Shown here piece after piece: positions 1-11,749 of a stretch of DNA of 64,000 nt. The stretch lies in assembly GCA_016617855.1 (NCBI GenBank), contig JAECUM010093599.1, positions 1-64,000 on the forward strand, in the 5' to 3' direction. Source of the stretch: Megalonaias nervosa (Eukaryota > Mollusca > Bivalvia > Unionida > Unionidae). The notes under the pieces were generated by a model. That model did no database searches. It had not been told where the DNA came from and saw only the letters and a program-made list of their open reading frames with translations. Both the position numbers and the translations under genes were made by a program. Every line of letters begins with the position of its first letter. The stretch's first letter is position 1.

Positions 1-140
1 CCCCCCCCACCCCCCAAAACTTCCTTGTGTAAGCTGCTAAAAAGGAGATTCCTTTTTTTCAGGTAAAGGACATGTTATCAGTCAATATGTCAGGCAAAAC
101 AATTTGTAGTGCTCCCACAGCCAGATAGCCCAATGCCCAG

Positions 141-265
141 GGACCGTCTCATTTCAGATCCGGCCCAATGCCCGGGGACCGTCTCATTTCAGATCCAGCC
201 CAATGCCCAGGGACCATCTCATTTCAGATCCGGCCCATGCCTCACTGGAGACCGTCTCATTTCAG
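141..265. repeat. 35-bp minisatellite, about 3.5 copies
   Basis: The unit GGACCGTCTCATTTCAGATC plus a CGGCCCAATGCCC-type remainder starts at 141, 176 and 211, with a diverged copy near 248. The first three units are almost identical. Short open frames cross the array in two frames, but they only reflect the repeat. Confidence 0.9.
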
Positions 266-1684
266 CAAGAATCAGTCTACTGGTTGTCAGAACTGCTCCA
301 GCAGGTGGTGCAGTAATAGGATTAAGGCTAGCATGGCTAGCATGTATACACAACAAGCTGTTTAAACTGATTCCTTTATTGTTATAATCTGGAGAGTTTG
401 GACCTTTTTAAAAATATTATAAGTAATCAAAGAATCAAATATGGTTAATGAAAGCTTCCAAGTCTGATTAAGAATCATCCATCCTTACCTTTGGCAGAGG
501 TGAGATCAAAAAGACTGACAAAAAAATTATTTTGGCAGAAATACCTGAGTATTTTCATTATTTGTTTGGTCTTGTTGTTTTGCTATTGTTGAAAAGACTG
601 TTGTTCAAGATGTTTCAAGTTTAATGAGTAATAACTGCACTGTTAATTACATGCTTCTGACGCTAATAACTTCAACACTGCTGATCCAGTGAGTAAAAAT
701 AAATTGTTAAAGCAATTAGAAAATGGCTGATGTCAGGACCTGGAGGAAAATCATTGCTTAATGTGAAATATTTTGAGATCTGAATAAACACATTAATTTA
801 ATATGATTTTGTTCATTTCCTTTCACATTTGAAGTAGAGCAATTGCAATGTTGTGTGACAAATAATAGTTTCAAAAAGGGGCAATTTTGGGCACATGGAA
901 ATGAGTCAGGGCTTGTGGAATTTGAATCAGGCTTTTGCATTTTTTGAAGCCACCAGCCTTGGGACTGTGTCTGAAAAAAAAATTCTCTGAGCACTGATTT
1001 TTACTTTTGTAAACATTATTTGACACTTCTGACTTTAATTAACTACTGTTTCCATGTAATGAACATAGGATTAATTGCCAGGTTAAATTTTGGCTCAGCA
1101 AACAAAGTTTCCTTTACTTGACAGATTGCCAAATATTAATTTTACTTTCTCCTGACCAAATACATATAGCAAGAAACCCAAACAGTTTGTGTGATTTAGG
1201 GGTGATCATATTACAGTATATACCTGCATAATGGGACTGAATGACAGACAGCCCAATGTGGTAAGAAATTCTGCACGCAAGAGTGGCTAAAATGATTGCC
1301 TTCTATGTTGTAGATCTAGGTTCAATCTCCAAAGCTTACAAATAAAAAGTGTTTGACAACCCATGGACGGTGGTTTTCTCTGTTTTCGTGTTTATTTCAC
1401 ATCCAAGTTCACTAAGCCATCAAGACCGTGCATCACAAATTTAGTCTTTGCACAACCAACATAAAGACTACAAGGTTTGATATAAATTTGAGCAAATGAC
1501 ACTGTTAAAACAAATTCAAGAGATATTTTAAAAGTTATCCATGTCAATAGGTAATAATCAGACAACTGAAACAATTCATCGGCATCAAGAAAAAGCTATC
1601 CATGTCAATAGGTCAGTATGCAGATGGTACCTTTTTATTACTGGATATTCACCTGTCCCTATGAAAATTATGCAATCTTTTAAA
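266..1684. other. AT-rich sequence without a recognised gene
   Basis: I see no recognisable coding region, tRNA fold or terminal inverted repeats. Near 1280-1335 a GTGGCTAAAATGATTGCC...GGTTCAATCTCC-like stretch weakly resembles the A and B boxes of a decayed tRNA-derived SINE head, but it is too degraded to call. Confidence 0.5.
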
Positions 1685-1907
1685 GACTTTGCCTTGGTCT
1701 CAGATTTACAATGTAATGTCTCAAATCAGACTTTGCCTTGGTCTCAGATTTACACTAATTTCTCAAATCAGACTTTGCCTTGGTCTCAGATTTACACTAA
1801 TTTCTCAAGATCAGACTTTGCCTTGATCTCCAATTTGCAATGTAAAATGTCTCAAATCAGACTTTGGCTTGGTCGGTTGGTCTCATGTACACTGTAATGT
1901 CTAAGAT
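1685..1907. repeat. 42-47 bp minisatellite, five copies
   Basis: Units beginning GACTTTGCCTTGGTCTCAGA start at 1685, 1729, 1771, 1813 and 1860. The last two units are diverged. The short frame running through it (NQTLPWSQIYTNFS twice) arises because the 42-bp unit is divisible by three. Confidence 0.88.
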
Positions 1908-3740
1908 AAAAGTCACATTGATAGGAAATAAACAATTTCTCTATGAAATAATTTGTCCAGCAATTAATATTTATTTTGTCAACATCTGCATTTAGATTAT
2001 TAGGAACAGATTTTTCTTTAGAGGTTATTGTTGAGCATAATTATGCAAAGAAGTTAAACTTTAAAAGTTGCTTAGGTATTAAAATTTATTACCTACTGGA
2101 AAAATTACTTTGATAGAATCATGGATTCTGCCTGAATTTATTCCTTCATTCTCAGCTTACAAAATGTTTAAACATATATAGAAAATAATTAAACAACTTA
2201 TTCTTTCAAATTATTTGGGATGGTAAATCAGTGTGAGTGGAACAGGACACAACTGATGTTTGAGAGATGGAGGCTTAAATACAATTCATTTACATTCATT
2301 TATTCACTACATGTATGAAAAATTCTTGGATAAAGTGACATATGTTAAGTGAAGATGGCCAGTGAAAAAGAATGATTTCCAAAACAAATCCTAAGAAACT
2401 TCATGGGTGTATGTATTTAAATTAGGGAAAATCATCCTGATTGTAACTTATCAATGTTGTTTATGCCTTAGATCTATGGAAGTGTTCACCCACTGAAGCA
2501 TATTTGTCACAGAACATTTGGAATGTAGTTAACAATACTACTTTTCATACTGGTACTGGGTGATGATAGAATAGATTTACACTTGTTCTATCTTTCAAAT
2601 TTACAAGATGGTGATGAAACTGATTTGTACTTGTTCAGCATCTTTTTTATGCAACAAGATTATTAATAAGTTATTCAAAAAATGTTAAGTGTTCCTTCAC
2701 TTGCCACGTAAAGATCATACACTAATAATTCAATGTACTTTGCTATTATTTCAAAATATCAGTCCTTTGCAATGAAGAAATAAAAGTTCCTTTTTATATG
2801 GAAACAGTAAGCTTTTGATTCCAGATAAAACTTCACTCCTTGTAATAAATTTAAGGAATTTATTTCGGAAGATTTGATATAAAAAAAAAACAAGATACAG
2901 GAATATCAGGGAGAACATGAAATTTTGTTAAGAAGGTAATGTGTACAATTAGTAACAAACTGTGGACAAATACTGCACAAAGATACAAATTAATTGATTT
3001 TCTTTTTAGATTTATGCCCAAAAATTGTCACAAATCACTGTATTAAAAAATGCATTTTGCTGATGAAGACAAGTATTCAGTTTGTTGCAAGGGTGACATA
3101 GAAAATAATTATTTTATGACTGTCTGGTTACCGATATGTTCTGGATATTATTTGTTGAAATAAATCCAAATTTATCATCTAAGCTGTTATTGAAAATGAC
3201 AATTTTGAGGAGTTTATTAATTTAATTTCCTACGCTTGATTGCAATATATCTTATTCACCGATCTCAATGTGTAATTTTAAGCATAATCCAAATTAGGTT
3301 TTATCCTACATAACGTCAAAAAAATGTACAACGAAGCTGTACAAAAAATGTACATCTAACATGTTTAATATATTGTGAGACTTTACAATGATCATAAAGT
3401 AATCTTATAATTTAGTAATGCCTTGGTTGTGTGAGAATGTGAGTGCAACTGTGTATGAACTTTTATCTTTTTCTTTATTTTCGATTATTTATTTACACTT
3501 GTAAATGGAATAAAGTTGTAATAAAAATCAAATTTAAATCAGGTTATTTCAAAGACATTAACTCCCTGTACATGACGTCAAATGGTTTTGTAGTGTAAAC
3601 TCTTGACAATTTACAGATCAACAGAAAAACAGTTATCGGAAACAAAGAGCGTCAAAACTGCTTCAATCTTTCTCTTTCTTTTCCAGATATCTGCACTTGT
3701 GCAAAACTTGACAATTTTTTGGCAAGTAATAGATGAGGAA
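1908..3740. other. 1.8 kb with no repeat or gene recognised
   Basis: This is the longest stretch of the left part in which I find no interspersed or tandem repeat. It is AT-rich with stops in all frames. Near its end (3480-3530) there is a T-rich run followed by GGAATAAAGTTGTAATAAA, which resembles a polyadenylation signal. A 3' untranslated exon is possible but unsupported by any coding sequence. Confidence 0.4.
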
Positions 3741-3746
3741 ATAAGT

Positions 3747-4000
3747 ATGTGTGTGTCTGTCTGATTTGGATTTTTAACATAACTTTAAAAAATGTTCAGT
3801 CATATCACTACAATGTCTGCAATGTGGCAATGTCTAGCACTGATGCATGATGTTGCAGACATGTAATATCATGTCCCATCCAGTCACATTATCTTGACAC
3901 CAGGCTGACCACTCCTAACACTAACCTCTTAATGCTGAGCACCAAGCCAGGCAGGTTCTATATGACATGGCCAGGGTTCAAACATGCAACCTCCCGCACT
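3747..4000 (-). mobile_element. tRNA-derived SINE, (CA)n-tailed family, head truncated
   Basis: The (TG)n end and the conserved block GATTTGGATTTTTAACATAA mark the 3' end of a minus-strand SINE. The body contains GTCTGCAATGTGGCA, CACATTATCTTGACACCAGG and CTTAATGCTGAGCACC. The tRNA-like head is cut after the B-box equivalent (GGGTTCAAAC) and CCTCCCGCA, so the A box is missing. The same family recurs at 7.7, 12.6, 35.0, 38.5, 40.7 and 51.8 kb. Confidence 0.85.
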
Positions 4001-4099
4001 GAAGGGAGGAAATCAGCAAAAGTATGAATACAGCAATTTTTCAAGCCAATGCTCTTGGACCCAAGCATATTCATAAATACATGTACATTTGAACATCAA

Positions 4100-4317
4100 T
4101 ACCATACATACATGCTTATAAGATGAAGTCCAACTGCAAACTGCACAGACCCAGATCTGCCACCACATAATGCAGGGGCAGATCTGGGTCTGTGCAGTTT
4201 TTTAGGAATAATCAGTAAAATAAACACCATAGACCCTGATCTGCAGGTACATTATGCTATGGCAGATCAGGATCTTTGTTTGCATTTTGACTCTACTTTA
4301 AGCAAGTATATATGGTA
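4100..4317 (+). mobile_element. Double-hairpin MITE, copy 1
   Basis: The outer ends are TACCATACATA and TATATATGGTA. Hairpin A runs CTGCACAGACCCAGATCTGC, short loop, then GGCAGATCTGGGTCTGTGCA. Hairpin B contains GACCCTGATCTGC and GCAGATCAGGATC. Between them lies the spacer TTAGGAATAATCAGTAAAA typical of the family. The element lies between other repeats and encodes nothing. TA at both ends is consistent with Tc1/mariner-type insertion, but the ends are palindromic, so TA may belong to the terminal repeat. Confidence 0.85.
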
Positions 4318-4437
4318 TGTTTGTACTTTAGTGATCCTTGGTCACTTGGCTTTGTGGCTTCATTTAAGGTCACTCTGTCCATAAGCTGTACTTTCTCCTC
4401 AATAAATCAATATTTTACAATATAGCTGAGAAGGAGG

Positions 4438-4633
4438 TTTTGGTTTTATCTGGTTTGCTGGTTTACAGCACAGCAACACAAGTAGGTTACTTAGTGCCAA
4501 GGCAATTGGAGTAAAGTGCCTTGTTCAAGGATACACCATGGTAGTTGAACCAGGTTGTTATCATGGTTGGATTTGAACCCATACATTTTTGGTCACGAGT
4601 CTGGTAAACTAACCCCTGAAACACTGAGATGGA
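4438..4633 (-). mobile_element. tRNA-derived SINE with CTTG(G)CAAGGCACTT-type body
   Basis: On the minus strand a degraded tRNA-like head (GTTTACCAGACTCGTGACC, then GGGTTCAAATCC) is followed by the body motif GTGTATCCTTGAACAAGGCA, then CTTTACTCCAATTGCC. The same body follows different tRNA-like heads at 27.0, 39.9, 45.5, 52.8, 55.9 and 57.8 kb. Confidence 0.75.
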
Positions 4634-5360
4634 AACCCTTACATTAATGCCCAACATTGTGCTTTCAATATCTTACAAAAAATTCTTTCTACGTTTGTCA
4701 TGCTTTCAGTATACCTGTTATTTGTACTTTCTGCCTTCAAAAAGTACATGAAAGATATTTTGAAGAAAAAAAAAGAGCATTTTCTTAATACAGTGTGCAG
4801 GTGGGATTTCATGAAGAAATAAAATAGGGCTTGAAAATACGAGTCTTGATTTTCACACATGACAGCTGCTTTTCCGGCACTCTCATTTAAAAAACTAGCA
4901 TCAATACACAAATCATACATACTAAAATAGACCCTAACACACCATCCTACAAGTTTGCTCTGTGGTAAGTATGATAGATGAATACAGCATAAACATTGAC
5001 AACAATCAACTTTATACAAGAGAAATATGTTTATTACAATGAAATTCATTCTAAGAACTTAAGAAATTCTCATGAAATTTAATTCAAGTTTCAATCAACA
5101 TTATCATATCCATGCTATAAGTTTATTTTTACCAAGTTTATCAAATGTTATTTGGTTCCATAATACCCAGGACAGTGTTGTAAGATTAGGCTTCAAATTA
5201 TACACAGTACACGTGTGTGCTATGGAGGGCTTTTAACAGCAGGGTACTTCCAAGTGATTCCCTATTCCACCAATGTGAAAATGCAGTCTTGGTCCTTCAT
5301 GCAATCATGAAGTTTTAGACTTTGCTTTGCATTGCTGACATTCCACATTAAATAATGCTG
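4634..5360. other. Unassigned AT-rich spacer
   Basis: A 136-codon open frame on the minus strand (4639-5049) shows no recognisable domain. It is rich in Cys, Phe and Leu, carries a poly-Phe run from an A-tract at 4768-4776, and its neighbours give no support. I do not call it a gene. The end of this interval (5351-5371) carries the first partial unit of the 38-bp array described at 5636. Confidence 0.4.
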
Positions 5361-5371
5361 CAAAGGAAGCA

Positions 5372-5633
5372 TAGTTGTTGTTGTTGTTGTTGTTGTAGGG
5401 TTTAACGCTATTTTTCAGCACACGATAGGCTATACATGGCGGCCAGTATTAATGGTGGAGGAAGAACCCGGAAAAACCCTGGAAAGAACCACCGACCCAT
5501 GAGTATCTACTGGCAAGCTTTCTCACACATCCACATTGTCCAAATCCAAGACTCGAACCCACGCAGACAGAGGTGAGATGGCAATGATCCATAACGGATA
5601 GCGCTTTAGACCACTCAGCCACTCTGGGCCCCT
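5372..5633 (-). mobile_element. tRNA-Leu/Ser-like SINE with 11-bp target duplication
   Basis: Read on the minus strand it begins GGGGCCCAGAGTGGCTGAGT, giving an A box (TGGCTGAGTGG), and has the B-box-like GGGTTCGAGTC. This is followed by the body GTTTTTCCGGGTTCTTCC and a 3' end GCGTTAAACCCTACAACAAC that runs into (CAA)n. CAAAGGAAGCA lies on both sides (5361-5371 and 5634-5644), an intact TSD. The insertion splits a 38-bp tandem array. Confidence 0.9.
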
Positions 5634-5635
5634 CA

Positions 5636-5822
5636 AAGGAAGCAGAGAAGTGCCTTTCTTAAAAATGTTGTATAGACAACACTGGAGTGCTTTTCTTCAA
5701 TAATGTTGTAATGGCAGCACTGATGAGCTTTTCCTAAATAATGTTGTAATGGCAGCACTGAAGTGCTTTTCTTAAATAACCTAATTAAAAGCAGCATTGA
5801 AAAGCTTTTAATAAAAAATGTC
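5636..5822. repeat. 38-bp minisatellite interrupted by a SINE
   Basis: Units around AATGTTGTAATGGCAGCACT recur at 5665, 5703 and 5741, with diverged flanking units to 5822. A partial unit (AATAATGCTGCAAAGGAAGC) sits at 5351, upstream of the SINE, showing that the array was present before the insertion. Confidence 0.8.
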
Positions 5823-6600
5823 AAGACATGCGCAAGGAAATAAATTTAGTACACTGACTGAATCTCCTGTCAAACTTGTGGAGTGTATACTGAACAAACT
5901 GAGTTATTCACGGCTTTGAATTAGGTCATCAATAAGGAAAACAACATAAAATACCTCTTAATGCCATAAAATCAGTGACTGTACAAGATGCCTCAAGTTT
6001 AAATATATGACTTTGAATATAATGTCTTAACAATTACTACTTTTTACACTTCCCAATCTCTGAACTATTCCAAATGTTTTTAAATTATGCAGTAAAACAA
6101 AAAGTGACCACCACTGTGAAATTGGTTTTGGCAAGATCTAAATCAGACACTAGAGATAATTAATGCATATGTAGTACATCAAGTTATACACAGGTGCAAT
6201 TTAAAACATCCTGTTTTGAGCTGGTGAAATGTCTTTGTTCAATGATGAAATGTATACTTTCAGTTTCTCAGCTTGGGAATTCTTGGAACCTATTACATGT
6301 ACATACAGCTCTAACACATATAAGAACAAAGGAACATGCAATATTTTGCGGACTTTAGCTAGGAAAAACAAAAGTACAGTGAACTGCACTTTACACCCAC
6401 CCCGTGTTTAATAATCCTCTATGTACTTGCAGCTACTAATAGGGTATGTGTGACTTTGGAGATTACTGACCAAATGCTCTCAATGACCGCAGCCTTTAGT
6501 CAAAGTATGTGGTCCTTAATTAATCTAAAGAAACCATTATTTTCTTATTTGACTTGCCATGTCAGTGAGCGCTGATGTATAAACCCCTGAATATATAGAC
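5823..6600. other. Unassigned spacer
   Basis: AT-rich with no long open frame or recognisable element. Two overlapping 60-62 codon frames on opposite strands around 6201-6411 are not supported as genes. Confidence 0.45.
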
Positions 6601-7069
6601 TTTTTATTACCCAGACTGTAATCCAGGTACAAAATTTGGTCAAGGAATTTATTCTAGAACAAAAGTTATTCTGAAAATAAAAAACACTGTTTAGTGCAAT
6701 GACCATGACCTTTTGGCCCCCAAATCAATAGGACTCTTAAGTGCAAGGTATGCACTCATTTTGGTCAAGGTATGTGGTATGAAAGTTATTATACAAAACA
6801 CATTTTTCTTTTTTCAGTCAGTGATCTTAATGGTAACATTTCAAATTTTGACCCCAAAATTTATAGGCTTCATTCTTGCCCAATGTGCAAGTAATCCACT
6901 AATGTTAACAAAGATACATGATCAATAACTGAAATGACTCTGTGCAGAACCCATTTTTCTTATATCACTCACAGTGACCCTTCCCTTTCACTATCTGACC
7001 CAAAATATATAAGTTTCTTCCTTATAAAAGTGCAAACCATCCATAAAGTTTAGTCCAAGTATTAGATGT

Positions 7070-7320
7070 TGTTGTATTTGTTGTAGTTGGGTTTAACGCC
7101 ATTTTTCAGCACACAACAAGCTATATATGGCAGCCAGTAAAACTGGTGGAGGAAGAACTCTGGAAAACCCCGGGAAGAACCACCAACCCATGATAAGCTA
7201 TTGGCAAGCTTTCTCACAGACCCACATTAGCCGAGCCTGAGACTCAAACCCACGCAGACAGAGGTGAGATGGCAGTGATCTGGAACAGTGAGTGCTTTAG
7301 ACTACTCGGCCACTCAGGGC
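7070..7320 (-). mobile_element. tRNA-Leu/Ser-like SINE with perfect 15-bp target duplication
   Basis: CCAAGTATTAGATGT occurs at 7055-7069 and again at 7321-7335. The insert reads on the minus strand as GGGCCCTGAGTGGCCGAGTA (A-box region), then GGGTTTGAGTCTCAGGC (B-box region), and ends in GGCGTTAAACCCAACTACAA. It matches the 5.4 kb copy over its whole length. Confidence 0.92.
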
Positions 7321-7709
7321 CCAAGTATTAGATGTAGAACTAATGTTACCATGCCAAAACTGTGTTTTATTGCTTTTGACCCCAAAATCAATAGGCTTCT
7401 TCTTCATTGCATGTGCAAACTATCTAAAACATTTGGCAACTGTAGATGGTGGAGAACTCGAGTTGTGAAGAAACCAATTTTCTTTTTTCAATCAGTGACC
7501 TTGACCTTTGACCCATTGACCAAATATGATAGGCACCTTCCTTACCACCAAGTACAAGCCATCTACAATGTCTGGTAATAGTTGATGTGGAGAAGACAAA
7601 TTATTCTGCATAAACTATTTCTCTTCTTTCAGTCACAGGTAAAACTGGACCAACGACCTTTGGACACAGAAATAAATATGTTTCTTTCCTTACCCCAAGT
7701 GCAAGGACT

Positions 7710-7992
7710 GCTCCGGTGGCCTAGTGTTTAGACCATCCACCTCAGATGCAGGAGGTCGCAGGTTCGAACCCTGGCAAGTTATAAAAAATGGTACTAACAG
7801 TGGACTTGCTAGGCGCTCAGCATTACAAGGTTAGTGCTAGGACTGGTTGGCCTGGTTTCTGGATAATGTGACTGAGTGGGACATCATGTTACATATTTAC
7901 ATGTCACTATAAACTGCTATACTGTGGACATTGTAGTGATAGGGATGAAAAATTGTTAAAGCTACATTAAAAATCCAAATCACTCACACACA
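7710..7992 (+). mobile_element. tRNA-derived SINE, (CA)n-tailed family, full length
   Basis: This is the only plus-strand copy of this family here. The head GCTCCGGTGGCCTAGTGTTT contains an A box, and GGTTCGAACCC is a perfect B-box core. The body follows with CAGCATTACAAGGTTAGTGC and AAAATCCAAATCACTCACAC at the tail. Flanks CCCAAGTGCAA (7694-7704) and CCCAAATGCAA (7993-8003) look like an 11-bp TSD with one mismatch, although the local array also repeats this phrase. Confidence 0.9.
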
Positions 7993-8320
7993 CCCAAATG
8001 CAAACCATCCACAAATTTTTTAACTGTTCATGATGGACATCTTGAGTTATTGTGCATAAGTGAAACTGGTCACAAACTGTCAGACTGATGGGCATCAAAA
8101 CAGAATATGGTCCAGTTATGGCATATGTAAAAAAATCTATGAATGCCTCACCTTTTGTTATGAAAACAGAGACAAATGAGATTAATCATCTTGCGGAATC
8201 TTAACCAAACAAATGAAAATTAAACAACTACAACTGAGAATGGAGTTCCCTAATCAAATATCAACCAGACTTAACACAGAAATTTACATGGAAACCTATC
8301 TATGTAAGCTTTTTTGAATT

Positions 8321-8525
8321 ATGCAGGCCACTGGCCTATGCAAGCATCCTGAGATAATGCAGGCCATTGGCCCATGCAGGTGTGTTGAGATAATGCAGGC
8401 CACTGGGCTATGCATGTATCCTGTGATAATGCAGGCCACTGGCCCAAGAAGCATCCTGAGATAATGCAGGCCAGTGGCCCATGCAAGTGTCCCAAGATAA
8501 TGCACGTGACTGGACCATGCATATG
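8321..8525. repeat. 36-bp minisatellite, about 5.7 copies
   Basis: Units beginning ATGCAGGCCACTGGCC start at 8321, 8357, 8393, 8429, 8464 and 8500. Each unit is partly self-complementary (GGCCACTGGCC). Three overlapping minus-strand frames exist only because 36 is divisible by three. Confidence 0.92.
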
Positions 8526-9999
8526 TTTGGAGTATGTGTCCTGAGATGTATTACATGAATAAAGTTGTGGTCTGTGCTGTTTAGTAATTGCATATCTATT
8601 GACATTTTAATTAAAACCACTATAGTAGGCTTCAATTGTTTCAACGATGTTTACTAACACTAGTGGCAGTTACAGGGTGGATTTTTCAGCAGTCTGAGAC
8701 TACACAGTAACTACATGAATCACATGTAACTTGTCTCTGCATGGGACACAACTGCCAATACTGCAAGATCAGTTTCTATTACCATACAATTATGCATAAC
8801 ATCCCAATAAAACAAATAAGGATTAGTACAATTCAGACATTTAACTTCTATCTGGGTGAGATGTGCTAAATTCTGCAAGATTTTATTTTCCTGAAAAAGA
8901 TGTGTATCCAATGTGTTACTTAGTATTTTATGTTCACCTTGTATTAGAACAGCTTGCACACTCATGGCAATATCTGCACTAACAAATATAAAAGTAACAG
9001 CTTGTAATTGGAATGTTTACATATTTTGTTGAATAGGATAACCAGAGCATGAAATTCTCTAACAGACCACACCCTGCCTTTCAACTTAGTTTTTTGTTCT
9101 AGACTTACATGATAACGAAACCGCCATTCATGTCAGTTCTGCTGGGTTGAACGTGGCATTTTTTAAACTGAAGGTTTCAACAACAGCACTACTCAGGAAA
9201 TATTATAGAAGCTTTGAGGAAAAAAGATGCCATATCATATAAGGCAAAAACAGAAAAACCTGTCTATCAAAGACACCCAATTAAAAGGACCATAAAATTT
9301 TGTCCCCTACAGACACATGTCTATCATATACAGGTGAAATACCAGTATGTAAACTTCAGAAATGGTTTGATAAATGGACTGTCTTTTTTCAGAAGGTGTC
9401 GTTACTGATTTGTCCACTAAGGTGGGTCGCACTACAGACCCATGTACATGTATACTACACCACCTGGAGTAAAATGAACAAAAATTGAACAATCTTTCAT
9501 CTTGTCTACTTTCAGCAGTTGTAAATAAAAGACCAAAGCCTGATAGTTTACCATTTTTGTTAAGTGGGCTAATGTAGCACTATTGTAAGAAAACAACCCT
9601 ATTTAATCTCTAAACTTTATATGGTGTCAATTTTATCTTTCTTACCAAAATATGCATAAAACTAAATATAGCTCATAACTAACCGAAAACCTTGATGATA
9701 TAAACCAATTTAACAAGTTCTATCAAAATCACATGAGAAATAAAGTTTCCGGAGAGGCAAACATCTCAACCAATCAGATGCAAGACTACCTCATTACCAT
9801 GCACATATCTCACCTACTACAGAACCAGTCTATGGCCATAATGATAAGCATAATTCTATGATTTGTGCAAATCAGATCAAAATTCAGTCTCCAGATTTTG
9901 ATATGTACAGCTTCAAATGATGACCATAAAAATATCCAAATTTTATGGTATGCCGCGAAAGTCTGTAAGACTAGTTGCTTTTCAAAGGTTGTCCTACAC
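8526..9999. other. 1.5 kb unassigned AT-rich DNA
   Basis: No recognisable gene or element. Short frames of 60-81 codons near 8720-8965 and 9214-9492 lie on both strands and share no feature with known proteins. Confidence 0.45.
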
Positions 10000-10292
10000 T
10001 ATATCATGCTGAAATTAAAAATGGGGCAATAACTCTTAAAAAAATCACAGAAGCGTGATATTTTTTTTGTTCATCTTTTGATAGACACTAACACAAAATT
10101 TCATAGTGATGTGTATAAACCTCTGAGAACTGTTGTGTCCACATGATTCTTTTATACACAGCATTTAGATCCTTGATAAAAAGGGCTATAAAATTGCAGA
10201 GGCAGAGTGATTTGTCAGTATGTGCATCGTCAAGTGATGACAATAATATTTACCAAGTTTCATGCCAATTTATCAAAAACTGTATGACTAGT
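10000..10292. repeat. Degenerate GGGCAATAACTC-type repeat
   Basis: The stretch starts ATGGGGCAATAACTCTTAAA and continues with TTACCAAGTTTCATGCCAAT. Both phrases are common in molluscan intergenic repeats. It abuts the left target duplication of the LTR at 10298, so the LTR landed at its edge. Confidence 0.55.
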
Positions 10293-10297
10293 GATAT

Positions 10298-11231
10298 TGT
10301 TACGTGTAGGCTCGAACAAAAATAACAAGAGAAAAGAGTGAAACCAGCAAGCTTTGTATATTTTAACAAAATAATTTATTTCCCTAGAAAACAATGTAAA
10401 AATTGGAAATAGGACTTACGGTTTGTGAACATAATCCAAAATTTAATCCTAAGATTGAAAAATACAAGTCCTATCACTAAACAGTTCTAATAGAATCCGG
10501 GTTCAAATCTCAATGAAATTCCAATATGGAGGCAATGATGTCAGATGTCTGTACTGATGGTAACAGATCCTCGATTGAATCACAGTTTATAATGTTTCCG
10601 TTAAACTCCAGAATATTTCCACTGAATTTCTTTGTCCCAGAACTTTTATAAATATAACGCACTTGTTTAGTTTTCTAGAGAATAAATTATTAAATTCCAA
10701 AAACAAATGAACTTCAAAAACAATCTGGCAACAACAATAGAAACACCTTGTTCCCTCAAGGTGTAAGAATGCAAATGACTAAATCTACTAGAGAGCGTCT
10801 GTTTAAAGCCGCGATTTTAGATTACGTGGTACTTCATGCGATAGGCTATGTGATTTACTAATTTGAACATCACAATAAAAAAAAATGCCATTTATCACGT
10901 ATGCAAGAATAACCCTATCTAAGAATCAAATTCTCACGCTGAAAATATATTTTTGAAAAAAGGCTGTTTACAATCCAGCTAACACGCAGGCCGAAATGAC
11001 CTTGGAAATAGCCTATCATTATCACTCGATGTTTACAAACTCTATGAACCAAAGTGAGCTAAAAATAGTGCTAATGTAATATGTTTTACATTCTAAACAA
11101 ACTGAATTTACTGAAAAAAATATCGAATCCTGTGAAAATAATCATTACAATAAAATGTAATGAAACAAAATTAAAATAAAAAAGAATTCTTAAAACTAAC
11201 ACACAAGCAATTTAATTATATATACGTAAAA
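10298..11231 (-). mobile_element. Solo LTR, family A, copy 1 (934 bp, TSD ATAT)
   Basis: ATAT at 10294-10297 and at 11232-11235 flanks a segment whose plus-strand left end is TGTTACGTG and right end ACGTAAAA, i.e. TGTTA...TAACA ends with one substitution. On the minus strand it carries AAATAAATTATT near the 3' end, a plausible polyadenylation signal. It aligns over essentially its full length, in opposite orientation, with 46109-47020. No gag/pol or internal region adjoins it, so it is a solo LTR left by recombination. A 4-bp TSD suits Ty3/Gypsy-like elements, but the superfamily is inferred. Confidence 0.85.
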
Positions 11232-11504
11232 ATATACATGAGGTTGGGATATAAAAAGAACATTCTTTTCTATGATGTCAAAGTAGAGGTACTATTTAAC
11301 AAGCCAACAAAAAACATTTGGTGTTTTGGGACAAATTACTTCTTATAAAATCAATTCCAAAGGTTTTATACCATTGTCCACCCCCAGAAACCTGATTTTA
11401 CTGGGTGGAAGTTTAGGTAAGATTGCATGCATACAACATGACAAAAACTTGTGTAGTTGAAGACAAAAAAGCAACAACTTAAGGGGGGGGGCAGGTTGCA
11501 GAGT

Positions 11505-11735
11505 CATCTAAGGTACTCACTTTTACAGATCACTTGCATTTCACCTTCGTCCACATAGGTTCAAGTCTAAGCTTGGCTAGCACGGGTATGTGAGAAAGTT
11601 TGCCAGTAGCTTCCCACGGATTGATGGCTTTTCCTGGAGTTTTCCTGGGTTCTTCCTCAGCTAAATATATTGGCTACCATATATATATTAATGCTGATCA
11701 TTTGCTGAAAAATGGCATGACACCTACAAAACAAC
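11505..11735 (+). mobile_element. tRNA-Leu/Ser-like SINE, degraded
   Basis: The B-box region AGGTTCAAGTCTAAGCTTGG, the body GTGAGAAAGTTTGCCAGTAG, TTTTCCTGGGTTCTTCCTC and GCTGAAAAATGGCATGACAC match the 5.4 and 7.1 kb copies in reverse orientation. The A-box end is eroded, so the left border is approximate. Confidence 0.75.
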
Positions 11736-11749
11736 ACCTTGATTGAAAC

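Larger units (their letters stand above)
6610..8130 (+). repeat. Degenerate ~150-200 bp array of molluscan type, with two SINE insertions
   Basis: Related segments repeat phrases such as GACCCCAAAATCAATAGGCT, GTGCAAACCATCC and TTTCTTTTTTCAGTCAGTGA followed by GACCTTGACCTTTGACC. This vocabulary is common in intergenic DNA of bivalves and gastropods (general knowledge). The array is interrupted by SINEs at 7070-7320 and 7710-7992. Frames that share FFFQSV within it are by-products of the unit. Confidence 0.7.

Noticed and set aside
4639..5049. 136-codon minus-strand frame
   Set aside because: No domain recognised, low-complexity poly-Phe from an A-tract, no splice or promoter context. Length is compatible with chance in AT-rich DNA.
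7710..7785. Possible tRNA gene (A box and B box)
   Set aside because: The tRNA-like head is followed by a SINE body and (CA)n tail and repeats elsewhere; the acceptor stem does not close. The same reasoning applies to the Lys-like head at 57.8 kb and the Leu/Ser-like heads at 5.6 and 7.3 kb.
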